A stretch of 64,000 nucleotides of DNA, taken from Spinellus fusiger. Lineage: Eukaryota > Mucoromycota > Mucoromycetes > Mucorales > Phycomycetaceae. Position 1 is the stretch's first letter, and each line of letters starts with the position of its first letter. Of the stretch, positions 1-14,536 are shown piece after piece. The translations under genes and the position numbers were made by a program. The notes under the pieces are model-generated. The model was not told the origin of the DNA and searched no databases. It was given only the letters and a program-made list of their open reading frames with translations. The stretch spans positions 1-64,000 of the forward strand of contig JALLLS010000126.1 in NCBI GenBank assembly GCA_025094145.1, in the 5' to 3' direction.

Positions 1-380
1 AGACATATCCTTTAATATCAGTGTCTTGTAACAGAGAGCAAAGAAGTGGTTCAAAAGCCAGGTTAAATAGCACTGGTGACAGTGGATCCCCTTGACAAAG
101 ACCACATCCTTGGTTTACCGGTGAAGAGATGAATCCATTGACATTGATGGCTGTACCAAAGAACAAACCAATCAGACAAGTGACAAGGGTCTTCAGGAAA
201 CCAAAACGACAAAGAATAGTGGAAAGATAGGTAGGATGAACTCTACCCTGTGCCTTTTCTTGGTCCAATAACAAGCCAATAGCAGCTAGATGGAATCAAA
301 CAGCATCGTCTATCACCAACCGAGTCAACAAACCATTATCTGCAATGAAGCGTCGATGCAGAAACCCAGTCTGAAATTAG
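1..380 (-). mobile_element. LINE reverse transcriptase fragment
   Basis: Read on the minus strand this stretch translates into a non-LTR retrotransposon reverse transcriptase core. It contains the motif GDPLSPVLFNLAFEPLL, preceded by GFLKTLVTCLIGLFFGTAIN and QTGFLHRRFIADN. The piece lacks the YADD box, which would lie beyond base 1, and upstream coding sequence ends near base 380. One in-frame TGA occurs around base 285, just before the ..LLLDQEKAQGRVHP segment, so this copy is probably dead or 5' truncated. The 3' part continues outside the window. LINE 3' ends elsewhere in the window (16649-17095, 26385-29148) may belong to the same family, but they do not overlap this segment. Confidence 0.85.
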
Positions 381-420
381 TTCACTAGTGTTGGAAATAG
401 GGAGATCTAGCCACCTATTT

Positions 421-811
421 CAAGAGAACATATTATAGTAATACAATATATGTGTAATGTAGAATAGCATAAATAGTGAGAACAGATGCACCCTTTGCAT
501 CCTTGAGAGAGATATCTTATAATTCTAAATAGCACACTTCTTTTATATCAAGGATTTCGAACAATAGTATCTGTTCAGTAGGAACAATACAACTAGTAAC
601 AAGTACTAGTAACAAGTACTAGTAGCAGGCCTTATTGAAGGACCTGGTGCAGACTGTTACGTCTGTGTTGATAAGATAAATCATCCAGAAGACTTGCTTC
701 TTGTTTTTATAACACAGTCACAGCATGACATCAAATCCTATCCAATTTTTTCTTGTTTTCAATGTCTTTCTCTGCTTCTCTCTGCCCTCTCACTTCCCTC
801 CCTTCTCTACC
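421..811. other. Intergenic leader of ABCE1 gene, with short direct repeats
   Basis: No gene seen. Three tandem copies of a 13-bp unit (ACTAGTAACAAGT, the third partial) lie at about 592-625. A pyrimidine-rich stretch of T/C runs at about 747-809 immediately before the ABCE1 start codon, typical of fungal promoter/5'UTR sequence. No convincing TATA box was identified. Confidence 0.5.
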
Positions 812-2952
812 ATGAGCGACAAACTGACACGTATTGCTATTATCAATGCAGACAAGTGCAAGCCCAAGAAGTGCCGACAGGAATGGTAAGGTTCTGTTAA
901 CACCAACAACAGTCACTCACCAACCAAACTAGTAAAAAGTCTTGTCCTGTAAATCGCATGGGCAAGTTCTGCATTGAAGTAGAGCCTACTTCCAAGATCG
1001 CCTATATCTCAGAGAGTCTGTGTATTGGTTGTGGTATCTGCCCCAAGAAGTGTCCCTTTGACGCTATCCACATTATCAACTTGCCCACCAACCTCGAGAG
1101 TGAAGTGACCCATCGTTACAGTGCCAACTCCTTCAAGTTGCATCGTCTGCCTGTGCCTCGTCCTGGCCAAGTGCTAGGTCTGGTCGGCACTAACGGTATT
1201 GGTAAATCCACTGCTCTTAAGATCCTCTCAGGAAAAATGAAGCCCAACTTGGGTCAATATGACAACCCCCCTGACTGGCAAGATATCTTAAAGTACTTCC
1301 GTGGCTCTGAGTTGCAGAACTACTTTACAAAGATCCTTGAAGACAATCTCAAGGTAAGTGAATGGGAGTGTCACTAAGTAGTAGACATGGACTTATTCTT
1401 TTTTATTTTGCTGCGGTTATTATAGGCTATCATTAAACCTCAGTATGTCGATCATATTCCCAAGGTAGTCAATGGCAAAGTAGGTGCTTTGTTGGAAGAT
1501 AAGTTAGAGCGCAACAACATGCCAGAAATCATCGATGCCTTGGGTAAGTTGCTGTTTTGTTTTCTTGTTTTTGTTTTCTTTCGTGTATGTGTGTTTGTAT
1601 CTGTTAGAGTAGAGAGTGTCTATGTCTAGAGGGAGTTAAAACTCAATGTTTACCCATACACCCTAGATCTCCAGGATGTATTGACTCGTGAAGTGGGACA
1701 GTTGTCTGGTGGTGAGTTGCAGAGATTCGCTATTGGTGTTGTGTGTGTTCAACAGGCCCATGTGTAAGTTTCCCTCCCACATGTCTTTCGTAGAAACAAT
1801 CCACTTATCCCTTTTTATAAGATACATGTTCGATGAACCTTCTTCCTATTTGGATGTAAAGCAGCGTCTGAATGCTGCCAGAGTCATCCGTAACCTTATC
1901 TCTCCTGAAACGTGAGTACACCATTTCTTAATCCTCCCACTCACAGAAGAAGCTATGTTATCGTAGTAGAGCACGATTTGTCTGTATTGGATTACCTCTC
2001 TGACTATGTCTGTATTCTCTACGGTGTTCCCTCTGTCTATGGTGTTGTGACTCTCCCTGCTTCTGTGCGTGATGGTATCAACATCTTCTTGGACGGCAAC
2101 ATCCGTACCGAGAACTTGCGTTTCCGTGATGAATCTCTTACATTCAAGATTGCTGAAGTGGCTGATGAACTTGTCAGTGAGAAGCAGCGTGCCTACAAAT
2201 ACCCTGCTTTGTCCAAAACCTTGGGCGATTTCAAACTGGATGTCAAGGCTGGTGATTTCACTGATTCTGAGATCGTCGTGATGTTGGGTCAAAACGGTAC
2301 AGGAAAAACCACCTTTATCCAAATGTTGGCAGGTCGTCTTGATGCTGACGATGGTAAGAAAGTACCTGAGCTGAATGTCTCCTTCAAGCCCCAGAAGATC
2401 AGTCCTAAATTTAAGGGCACGGTTCGCATGCTGTTCATTAAGAAGATCAAGGCTGCTTTCCTTAACCCTCAGTTCCAGACCGATGTCGTAAAGCCCATGA
2501 GCATTGAGAGTATCATTGACCAGGAAGTCACCCACTTGTCAGGTGGTGAATTGCAGCGTGTGGCTATTGTATTGGCATTGGGTCAACCCGCCGATATCTA
2601 CTTGATTGATGAACCTTCTGCTTACCTGGACTCTGAGCAGCGTATTATTGCTGCCAAGGTCATTAAGCGCTTCATTATCCACTTTAAGCGCACAGCCTTC
2701 ATTGTAGAGCACGATTTCATCATGGCCACTTACCTGGCAGACCGTGTAATTGTGTACGAGGGTACTCCTTCAGTGCATGCCATCGCCAACTCTCCCCAGT
2801 CATTGCTATCAGGCATGAACAAGTTTTTGTCCTCTTTAGAGATTACTTTCCGTCGTGACCCTACCAACTTCCGTCCTAGAATTAACAAATTCGGCTCACA
2901 ATTAGATCAAGAGCAGAAGTTGAGTGGAAACTACTTCTTCTTGGAACAGTAG
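812..2952 (+). CDS. RLI1: ABCE1/Rli1 ribosome-recycling ABC ATPase
   Basis: Soluble iron-sulfur ABC-type ATPase that splits terminated or stalled ribosomes and assists initiation. Model: join(812..885, 933..1353, 1426..1543, 1667..1763, 1822..1911, 1947..2952), 601 aa. The start [10 protein letters not shown] matches the conserved family N-terminus. The two 4Fe-4S cysteine clusters are present ([15 protein letters not shown] and [12 protein letters not shown]). NBD1 has Walker [10 protein letters not shown], signature LSGGELQRF and Walker B/D-loop [11 protein letters not shown]2 has [20 protein letters not shown] and DEPSAYLD, each followed by VEHD. It ends [26 protein letters not shown], the normal family terminus. 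No lesion was seen and the length is typical (about 600 aa). It is convergent with the Pfs2 gene, with 261 bp between the stop codons. Confidence 0.97.
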
Positions 2953-3213
2953 ATTAGTTCCACATATTTTTATATTTTGTCAAGTGTTATTAAAAGAGTG
3001 AAAACATTTTTTAAACAAAAAAAGAAGTGTATATGTGTGTGTCTACAAACAAGTCAAATAATGTTTATTCGTAAATGCGAATATGTCTGTAGGTATGTAA
3101 ATCTGTGTAATTGTATTTGTGTGTGTGTGTGTGTGTGTAGAAAAAGAAAAAAGAAAAGAAAGAAAGATGTGTATGTGTACATGGTATTTGCATGTAATAA
3201 GTGAGTTATACAT

Positions 3214-5943
<2,730 letters not shown>

Positions 5944-7143
5944 AGCACAACAGTAAGAAGAAGAAAAATGTATTCAGTAAAAAATATTATTAGTGATCAA
6001 CTCAACTCATGGTGGGTATCTGTAAGCGTGTGACGTTGAAATCCTCGTTATGAAATTATGTGCGCTATTTTGAAACATGTAAAATAATGAGGCGTTTAGA
6101 AGCAATTTACAGGCAAGGGTCTGTCTCATCAAACGTCTTTCTCTTTGACAATAAAAAACTCAAGTTGAAGCATAACTCAAGATAATAGAATTGCTGGTAT
6201 TATTGAACTATATTAAACCATAAAAAATTATCAAAGGGTGTCTTTATTCATGACTCTACTTTATAGAATACACAATTTAATAAATGCATTAATGAATATA
6301 AAACTAAAATAGAATCTCATATAAACGGGGCTATCATAATCAACTATCTATGTCACCTTTTTGTTTTGTTTAAACCTAACATTTTTATAGATAAAGTAGG
6401 TTCCAATAGCATGCCAATATTTTGGAAACCCATTGCCTCGATATAACAAAGATTGCTATTAAAATAAAATACATATGGAACTAGATATCATATTTAAGAA
6501 AAAGTTATGGGATGTTATATCAGTTATCAGTAATTATACTACTAATAATAGAAAGATAGATAAAAGAATGATCGATTTTTTAAATAGGCTACCTAAGTTC
6601 TATCTCACTTATTTATCTACATATATTCTCTAATTTCCTCAAGCTGGACAGGAATTATTTATATATTATTATACACCTAGATCATTGTTTATGTCTAAGA
6701 ATCTGTTCATTACCATTAATAGAGAAGAGAAAGAATGGCTAATATCAGAATGATGTAATTCATCTAAAGGTTCACTCTGTATGTCAACTACTTTGCAGTA
6801 ATTAGAAATAGAGATAATAGATACCTTTATGATTTCTTTAAGAAACTCATATAAAGTAAACAATGTTAATTGGGAATTATGGCTAGTGTATAGAATAATA
6901 TTAAAATCACTGCCACTATAGTGATGATGGTGTTTTCACTCAGTACAGCTATTCATAATATCAATGCATAATTTGAATACAGGTGTTTAGAATACTTAGT
7001 ACCTAAAAGTTGTGATACTATCTTCTGTGTACAACATCACTTATAAATAATAATAAAAAAGATATCCTCTGGTAAGGCATAATAACTACAAAATAGGTTT
7101 AAATTTCTAAAGATTTTTATATAACTTAATACACTTATTTTTC
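5944..7143. other. AT-rich intergenic DNA
   Basis: About 1.2 kb between the Pfs2 start and a Tc1 element. Strongly AT-rich, with no open frame that looks conserved. A 64-codon minus-strand frame at 6669-6863 has no recognisable motif and is regarded as chance. Confidence 0.6.
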
Positions 7144-8503
7144 TACAGCCACACACAATTGAATTTAATACTTTTGAAAATAAATTTCAGGACGAAATAT
7201 TTAGAATATGCTCAACAATAAATAAAATACTCCACATTTGATATAGAAGCTTCAAACTTCCACTCACTAAAACTCAACATTAATTATAGAAAATGAAATA
7301 ATAATAATAACATAGTTAATATTTTTGTATGGCCTCCTTTGGCATCAATTACAGCCTGGCATCAATCTGTCATACTCAGAACTAATCGTTGCGGAAGTTC
7401 AACACCAACCCTCTCCCACTCCTCTGCAAGTAGAGCCTTCACACTTTCAACATTGGTAATAGATACCCCTATTTTTCAATTTGTCTTTCCAAGGCCCACC
7501 AGGTGTGTTCAATTATGTTTAAGTCAGGATTTTTTGCGGGCCAGTACTCAAAGCCATAAACCTTATGCGTTTCATTCTACCATCTGGCATAGGCCCTAGT
7601 ATGACAGATATCACTATCTTCTTGTAACAGAAGACCTCTGTTCTATTTCTGATTCAATTCCATGAACCAAAGATGGAAATCACCAGCCAAAATATTGATT
7701 TATTTGTCTTGATCTACAGTGCGATCAACAAAGACTCATGGGTCAAATTCACCTTCCCAAAAACAGCTCCAAAGCATGACCCCACCGCCACCAAACTTTG
7801 TTGTTGGAGCACTATGATTAGAATCATAACGTTCTCTAACTTTTCTGATGACAAGGGCACCTCCATTGTTCCCTTTCACGGTGTACCTGGACTCATCAGA
7901 CCAGACGACGCCTTTCCACTGGTCGTTTGTCCAATTGACATGTTATTTAGCCCAACAAAGCCGTTTCTCTTTGTGTTTTTCAGTCAAGGCTGGCTTGTGA
8001 GCTGGAGAAAAAGATCCGAACCCTAGCGGATTGCAGTAACTGATAATGGTGTCTCTGTACACATTCACCTCAATCTTCAACATTCCCAATTTCAGCTGAT
8101 TATATGAGGCAAATGGGTCCTCTCTAATGACCTTTTCCAGGTATCCGAGGTCCCTCTCACTGGCTTTTTATTTTATTTTATGTTTTCCATGACTCTTTAT
8201 ACGCAACAGTAACCCACGTTCTTTGATGTTTTTGATACTATTTTGAACTATAGGCTTTTTCATCGCAAAGGTAGTTGAGATGACAGTCAATTTTAATCCA
8301 GTATTAAACAGGTAATAAATGCACCATAGCTTTTTATCTTCTGCTTTATCATATTCTCCGCGATTGTGTGTTTCTGAAAATGTATCTGACGTGTTGTGTT
8401 GGTTTAATAATATTTGGAAAGAAGAAGAGTTTTATGCAAAAAAAAAAAAGGTTTTTTTTATTAAAATTTAGGCATGTATTAAATTCAATTGTGTGTGACT
8501 ACA
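7144..8503 (-). mobile_element. Degenerate Tc1/mariner element (family A)
   Basis: Terminal inverted repeats are visible: the left end starts TACAGCCACACACAATTGAA and the right end is its near complement ending ..GTGTGTGACTACA, with TA at the left border. The transposase is on the minus strand and broken. The fragments translate as SDESRYTVKGNN, PTTKFGGGGVMLWSCFW and a C-terminal CQAVIDAK-like end, which are DDE-domain pieces of the Tc1 family. An in-frame TGA follows FWEGEFDP and other stops are scattered. The 1,360-bp length equals the best-preserved copy at 22733-24076, to which it is clearly related but diverged. Confidence 0.88.
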
Positions 8504-8649
8504 ATTTTAAACATGATTCTTTTTCTTTTTTGTACCACAGAATCACACTGCATTGATGAATCTCAAATGTCAAACGCATAATTCTCAACTAGAAATTCTA
8601 GAGTTTATAATAAGCTTAAAGAAAAAGAGTACTGGGGTGCTTATTGACA

Positions 8650-9600
8650 AAAAAATTACTCCATGGGTAGTATTTCACATGTCATTGGCATTAGCAAGTC
8701 TACTGTCCAGAATAGCATTAGTAGAATCAAGACTACTGGTGCACCAAAAAACTAAACGAGAGAGACCTCAGACGACTTGAGGCCATTCTAAGAGGCAATC
8801 CATTTGCCTTCTATAGCTATATAAATTTGGAACTTAAGGCACATCAGACAATCATCTGTAGAGCAATATTCATCAGATATATACATCAGATTGGGTTTGG
8901 TTCCTACTTCGCAGCACACAAGCCAAGGTTGTCTGAAGAAAAAAACATGAAGAAAAGACTTCGTTGGGCAAAGAAACGGGTCAATTGGACTCCTGAGGAC
9001 TGGAGACGCGTCGTATGGTCTGATGAGTCACGGTTTGAAGTAGAGGGTTACCAGGGAAGAACCAGAGTGATTCAAAAGATCGGAGAAAGAGATAAGGCTG
9101 CTCATATCATACCTACAACCAAATGGACGAAAGGTAGCATAATGATCTGGAGCTGTTTCTGGGCAGGTGGATTTGGGCCTTTGGTCTTTGTTGATGGCAC
9201 TGGAAATCAGAACTTATATGTCAACATTTTGGCAGGAAAATTTCTGCCATGGTTCATTGAATTGAATGAGGAGGATAAAGACTTCATATTCCAAGAAGAT
9301 GGGGCTAGCTGCCATACAGGTGGCTATACAACATGGTAGAAAAACACACATGCAATCAGGCGCTTTGATTACTGTCCTGCCCAAAGTCCTGATCTCAACC
9401 CCATTGAACATCTCTGGAGCTGTCTTGATAAGCCTATTGATAACAAGAGAGTCAGTATTAATAATATTGATGAGCTCAAGATAGCTTTAGAAGAAGCTTG
9501 GAGAAATATCCACGTTGATCTTGCCGAACGTTTAGTTGGCTCAATGAAAGATCGCTGCCAGGCAGTTATTGATGCCAAAGATGACCCAACAAAATATTAA
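8650..9600 (+). pseudogene. Tc1-type transposase, broken (family D)
   Basis: Plus-strand DDE transposase of the Tc1 superfamily. The helix-turn-helix segment (GSISHVIGISKSTVQNSISR, about 8657-8715) is separated by a frame lesion from the main frame starting near 8827 (..FGSYFAAHKPRLSEEK). Catalytic positions are retained: first Asp in WSDESRF, second Asp in FIFQEDGASCH, Glu in SPDLNPIEHLW. A single in-frame TAG sits at 9337-9339, where relatives have Trp (..GYTTW then stop), after which the same frame continues to TKY and a TAA at 9598-9600. Divergent from family A in sequence. Terminal repeats were not found with confidence. Confidence 0.85.
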
Positions 9601-12593
9601 ATAAAAACTTATATATATATATATTAATATAAAGAATATGTTAAACCAACTTTGTGTTGAATTTAAAGTCATTAGTATGTGTTTTGAGGTCGTAGCCTTT
9701 TTATGCATAACTCATGCTCTTTCTCATGATTTCAAAAAAGAAAAATTGTATACTTTCTAATGTTGTGAGACTGTACTGATTGGCTCACCTAGATATCGTT
9801 ATACTTTCCTGAATAAATTATACATAAGCTTGAAATCTTCAATACATAAATAAATTAATGTATTCATAAATCATTAGTACTTTGTACACACGCCAAGGAT
9901 ATCAATGAATATCTGGTATTTTTAATCTATATTGATATTAAGAACATCTGAACTCTATAATAGTTTTCCTACATTTCATTAATATAATATTCCGTGTCTT
10001 TCTTTTGGTAGTGTAGATGATTTTTCAATTATACAAAGTTATAGACTTTTTTTCGGAAAATATTGGGACAAAAATGGAAAAATAATAATATTAAAGTGAA
10101 ATCTTACTATACCAAATGTTCTAAAATGGATTCTTTACTAAATACGCCTGTAATTTAGACAATCATTACATCTTAATACATAGCACCCACAAAACCCTAT
10201 TAAATAACTCATGGTATAGTTTCTTCTTTTAAAAGGATTGTTCTCGTAAGCCTATTTTTTGCGACTAACCAGAAATGTTCTATTAGTTTTACTTGATGTT
10301 AATTGTAAGATTAAAATCCTAAAAATGTCCCAATATTTTCCGAAAGTAGTGTATTCCATTTTTCTAGTAAATTAAATGAAACACTCGAATAATTATTCAT
10401 TCGATGAAAAAAAGAAACAGAAATGATTAGAAAAGGATTATGGTGATATTTAAATGAAGAATTGAATCAGTAAATATATCCTATTTGCTAAAAATTCAAA
10501 ATGAAAAGTTATTTTTTATTCCTACTCGTAAGACAGAAGCCATTTCTATGAACTAAGATATTGCCAAGATATTGTTCTCAAGAGACTATTATTAATTATT
10601 ATGGCTTTAGACACGTCATAAAACTATATGTATAAATAAATATAAGCACTATATAGTGCTGAGATGAGTGGTCTTTATTGGCTTAACTTTTATATTCATA
10701 CCAGTAAATAAAAACAAAACCTTTCTCTGCTTAGCTACAGCTGAGTGTTTTCTTTATGATAACATGATCAGTTGATATTGCTATCATTATCTAACCATCT
10801 CACAAAACTTGTTATTTGCTACTCAAATATTGACAAAAGAAAATGCAACCCCAACCTCACTGAAGAAAGTCTCTATTGAGTATTAAATTAAACAAATGTA
10901 GTAGACTCAGAGTTTGATATTTATATACATGTTTTTATCATGTGAGCAAGCTAAACATATTTATTAGAATGTAACAATCATTGTACTGTATAAGCTATCA
11001 GCTGGAACATAAAGCTAATTGTTATATTCCAACAAATATGATAGCAAATAAAAAAGATAATTCTTTGAATATTATTTATTGACTCTTAGTCTTTGGATTT
11101 GGTCAAACTTTCCTTTTTTATATTTATTTATTAAAAAACAGCTCTTTTATATTCTGTTATAATTAAAGGCAGTGGTTGATCTAAGAGGCGTGTAGAACGT
11201 GAGAGAGAGTGGCTACAAACACAAAGACCGCATACAAAAGAGGGAATTGGAGGATGTACTCAACGGAGTAGTCTTTCTGCTAATTCAGAAAGAGTGACAA
11301 CGGGGACCAAAGAGTGTTCACCAACAATAGTGACAGAAGACCAAAAAGGGTATGTAACCTATGGTGTTACAGGGACGGGAAGGGAGATAGTGACAAAACA
11401 GAAAATACAAAAGAGAAAAGGGAATACTGACGAGTTCAATATTTAGAGCGAGCTTAGCCTCTACAATATGATTCAGAAACTACGAAGGAAGATGATTATT
11501 TATTGAAGAGGTCTATCCTACGTTATTTATACACAATATTTACAAAGGAATGCGAGTCCTCTATGACTAGCTATTTTGCTTTGAACTTCACAGTATCTCT
11601 AGGCATTCCGAGCCGATAGATAGTCACTCCTGCCTATCATTACACTGTTCTTTATTTAGAAACAACGTTTGATAAGCTGTTTATGTAAATAGATATAGTC
11701 AAAAAAATTAGATAAATAAAAAACCAGATTACTTTTATTATAGTTTAGTGTGTGTGTGTTTTCAATTTTCAGTTTGGGTATAACCGTATTTTTTATTATG
11801 AATAATCAAAGTTTTAATATCACATCCAGTTCATATTAACTGAACAGTTTTTGAGAAGACTAATGCATTGTGCTAAAAAAAAGGCTATAAAAAACAGCTT
11901 ATGCTATCTGATAAATATAAAAGTACAGATTATGTGCTAAGAAAATAGAATCAGATAAAAGCTGTTGTCTCACCTTCATAAACTATAATGACAATTTTTA
12001 TGCCTATGACTTTGGTAGTTTATCTCTTGGGCTAAACGAAGCAGAAAATATGTTTCAATCAATCTAAAAAGAGAAGCTTTATACATTAAGTAAATATTAT
12101 TAGTGTAAGAAGATGTCTGCTTATAAAACCTAAGATTATTATTTATTTATGACAAAGATAAAAGTTTATTTGTATATAAGAATCAGTTTAAGAGTATATC
12201 ATAAAAATATACTTTGAGAGTGTCAACATAAATAAAAAAATCCTAGGAGAGCTTAAGAGATAGCTACAGTGAATAAGGATATCACACTTTCTGTTGAATT
12301 AGACCAAGCATATAATAGAATTTCTATTTAGAGACATCCTCACCACCAAGTAATAAGCTACTACTTTGATTAATGCTAATGCAAAGTAAAATATCATTTT
12401 TTATAATTTATACACAGTCTAATATTGTAATTGATTCATCATTATTGTTTTTGATAGAGAAAATAAGACATTTCATAATATATCATAAGCTATTATATAA
12501 TTTTATTTCCTTGTAAAACTATATTGTCTTTCATAGCTAGTCTTTTATTTTCTTTTACAAGTAGCTTTGCATGAACTATGCTTCCCTGGTTAC
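9601..12593. other. AT-rich repeat-laden intergenic region
   Basis: No gene recognised in 3 kb apart from the MITE at 10042-10353. The stretch at about 11165-11450 is less AT-rich than its surroundings. It carries one frame open for roughly 85 codons with Glu/Arg/Lys/Thr-rich content (..RRVERERE.., ..KEGIGGCTQRSS..) but no family signature. It could be a decayed retroelement segment. Everything else is stop-rich. Confidence 0.5.
10042..10353. mobile_element. MITE with Tc1-like ends
   Basis: A 312-bp segment bounded by inverted repeats. The core TTTCGGAAAATATTGGGACA at about 10051-10070 is repeated in reverse complement at about 10327-10346. Outside each core lies a short A/C/T-rich extension and a TA dinucleotide (10042-10043 and 10352-10353), consistent with insertion at TA. 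There is no coding capacity. It is probably a non-autonomous derivative of a mariner element whose autonomous partner is not seen in this window. Confidence 0.75.
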
Positions 12594-12887
12594 GTATCTG
12601 TAACGTTCCGGATAGATGATAATAGATAGAAGATAGAAATAGCACTAGGCTTTGATAATAGAATATAGGGTAGAGGAAGATGATATTTATTATGAATATA
12701 TCTTCTCTTATTTATACTAGTCTTCTGCTATGGATCTACTGGTAGTTTTTCCTTCTATGTGTTTTCTTCTTTCTATCTACTGTAGTCTACTTTACAACAC
12801 TTCGTTCTTCGTCTAGATGTCAATCACATGATCCAACGATTTCTTGTACAGATTCCAAGTCCGGAATGTCTCAACCGTTACAGTATC
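12594..12887. mobile_element. Solo LTR with 5-bp target-site duplication
   Basis: The element at 12599-12882 (284 bp) starts TGTAACGTTCCGG and ends with the complement CGTTACA, the TG..CA arrangement of a retrotransposon long terminal repeat. It is flanked on both sides by GTATC (12594-12598 and 12883-12887), a perfect 5-bp target-site duplication. There is no internal retroviral-type coding sequence, so this is a solo LTR left by LTR-LTR recombination. It contains a TATTTATAC motif near 12708-12716 that may be the LTR TATA box. Confidence 0.88.
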
Positions 12888-13059
12888 CTATTAACTCATG
12901 TGACTGTGTAGAAACAGTATCTTCTTAAATATTAAAAAAAATGAGCTCCTTAACAGTTAGCCATTCGTAAAAAACAGCCATGTCCTTTTGTCGAACGCAT
13001 TCTTTCACCGAACACTATAATGCTACTTCGAAATCTGAATCTCAAAAATAGATATCAAC

Positions 13060-13152
13060 ACTGTAAAACACACAATTTTGATAAGCATTGGCTTGATCTA
13101 CACACCCAAAAGACTGGCGGACATGGCCCGCAGTGGGCCAAGTGGCTACTAG
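13060..13152 (+). repeat. 3' end of dispersed repeat C (Helitron-like terminus)
   Basis: This copy keeps only the terminal part of the repeat found at 18139-19076 and 43636-44562. Shared blocks are CTGTAAAACACA..GATAAGCATTGGCTTGAT and the end CCAAGTGGCTACTAG. Before the end lies a short hairpin, TGGCCC (13124-13129) and GGGCCA (13135-13140), then eight bases and CTAG followed by T. That is the layout of a Helitron 3' terminus (hairpin, then CTRR, inserted 5' of T). A CACACCCAAAAG motif resembling the ends of repeat B lies inside it. Confidence 0.55.
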
Positions 13153-14254
13153 TATTAATAAAAATATCCTATCCAAAAAGAAAAAAAAATTCATAGCTGA
13201 GTATGATATAAGATATATTAAATTAAATTAAGAGTGGCTGTGAGATGTCTATTCTTACTGTTCATTTTCCACACCATGCAATAGCATCTAAGATGTTGAC
13301 ATTATCTAGAGGCCTCTCCGTGAAACCTAGTACCTTATAATATTACTTAATAGGGAAAGTAGGAGGCAATAGACAATGTATCTAAAAATCTCTTGAGGTA
13401 TAAATGTGATGAACGCTTTCATATGAGCTAAGGTGTCACTAAAAGAGGAGTCATTATTCTTGTCTATTAGTAACGTGACAATAGGTTAGAGCCAAGATGT
13501 TCTCAAAATAAGTATTTTATATTATTCTTCATCCAAAATAATGCTAATATATTCATAGCATCAATCAACTTTAGAAATTAAAAAACACCTTTCCTGAAGT
13601 CTATTCTACATGCAAACTACTGATATTTGCTTTGAACAATTCACAGTTAGCAAAGCAAAGAAATTATTTGATAAATAGATGGTGTTTTGGGTCATGTTAT
13701 AATTTACTGAATACTATATTTTGTACCATACAATTCATTTGGCGTACCCACTAGGCTTTTATCTTTGACTCTGCTCCTTTTCTTCCTGGTGTTGTAGCGA
13801 GTAAGGCTTCTTCTTTGATAGTGGCTCTACAGTCCATGGTGGCTTGAAGTGTTTTTCTTTCTTTCTTTCCTCCTTTTTTCTTATGTACTATTCATTTTAG
13901 CTAGCTTTTTCTTCCTTCCTTTTCTGTCTACATGACCTTTACTATTTTTAAGTGCCTCGCATCATAATTTGTCGGCCTATTCAGAAAAGAATACAAAAAA
14001 AAACCATACAATTCATATTAATTACTCTTTATCTCCTAATAGACTAAGTTATTTTTGAACAGTCTTTTCTGCTAAGTATTTACTTAATTTCTGAGTTTAT
14101 AAAAAACAGTACCTCTCACTATGATAATATGACTCCGTCGGAATTAGTGTCACTTAATATCCGAGTATAGAAACACATAATGATACTTGGATTATCACTA
14201 TTCTTTTTGGATTTTTTTAATAAAAATACTAAAAATCCATGATAAATTTGGATA

Positions 14255-14536
14255 TAAAGTGACCAAAAGAAAGTAATGGATTTTTTTCAGATACAGATTT
14301 TTTTTTTTTAGATTCACACTTTTATTAATAGTGTTATAACTTTATGAATTTATTAGGTAAAGATAGAAATTCAAAACCTCTTTTATATATTTTAATCAAT
14401 ATTTTGTGTATCTATCGAAAGTTTTTTCTCTTTAGATAATGAATTCATGAAGTTATAACACTATTAAGAAATGTGTGAATCTAAAAGAGGAAATCTGCAT
14501 CTGAATATTTCCGATTAATTGTTGAGGGTCACTTTA
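14255..14536. mobile_element. Foldback MITE (TAAAGTGACC ends)
   Basis: 282 bp bounded by TAAAGTGACC (14255-14264) and its complement GGTCACTTTA (14527-14536). An inner inverted repeat is visible: GATTCACAC..TAATAGTGTTATAACTT on the left is mirrored by AAGTTATAACACTATTA..GTGTGAATC on the right, so most of the element can fold into a hairpin. No coding capacity. The outer bases match the terminal repeat of the larger mariner element at 31677-32955 (TAAAGTG..), suggesting that family may be its autonomous partner. Confidence 0.78.

Noticed and set aside
958..1377. ABCE1 start at 958
   Set aside because: A first exon at 812-885 supplies the conserved [14 protein letters not shown] region and splices in phase.
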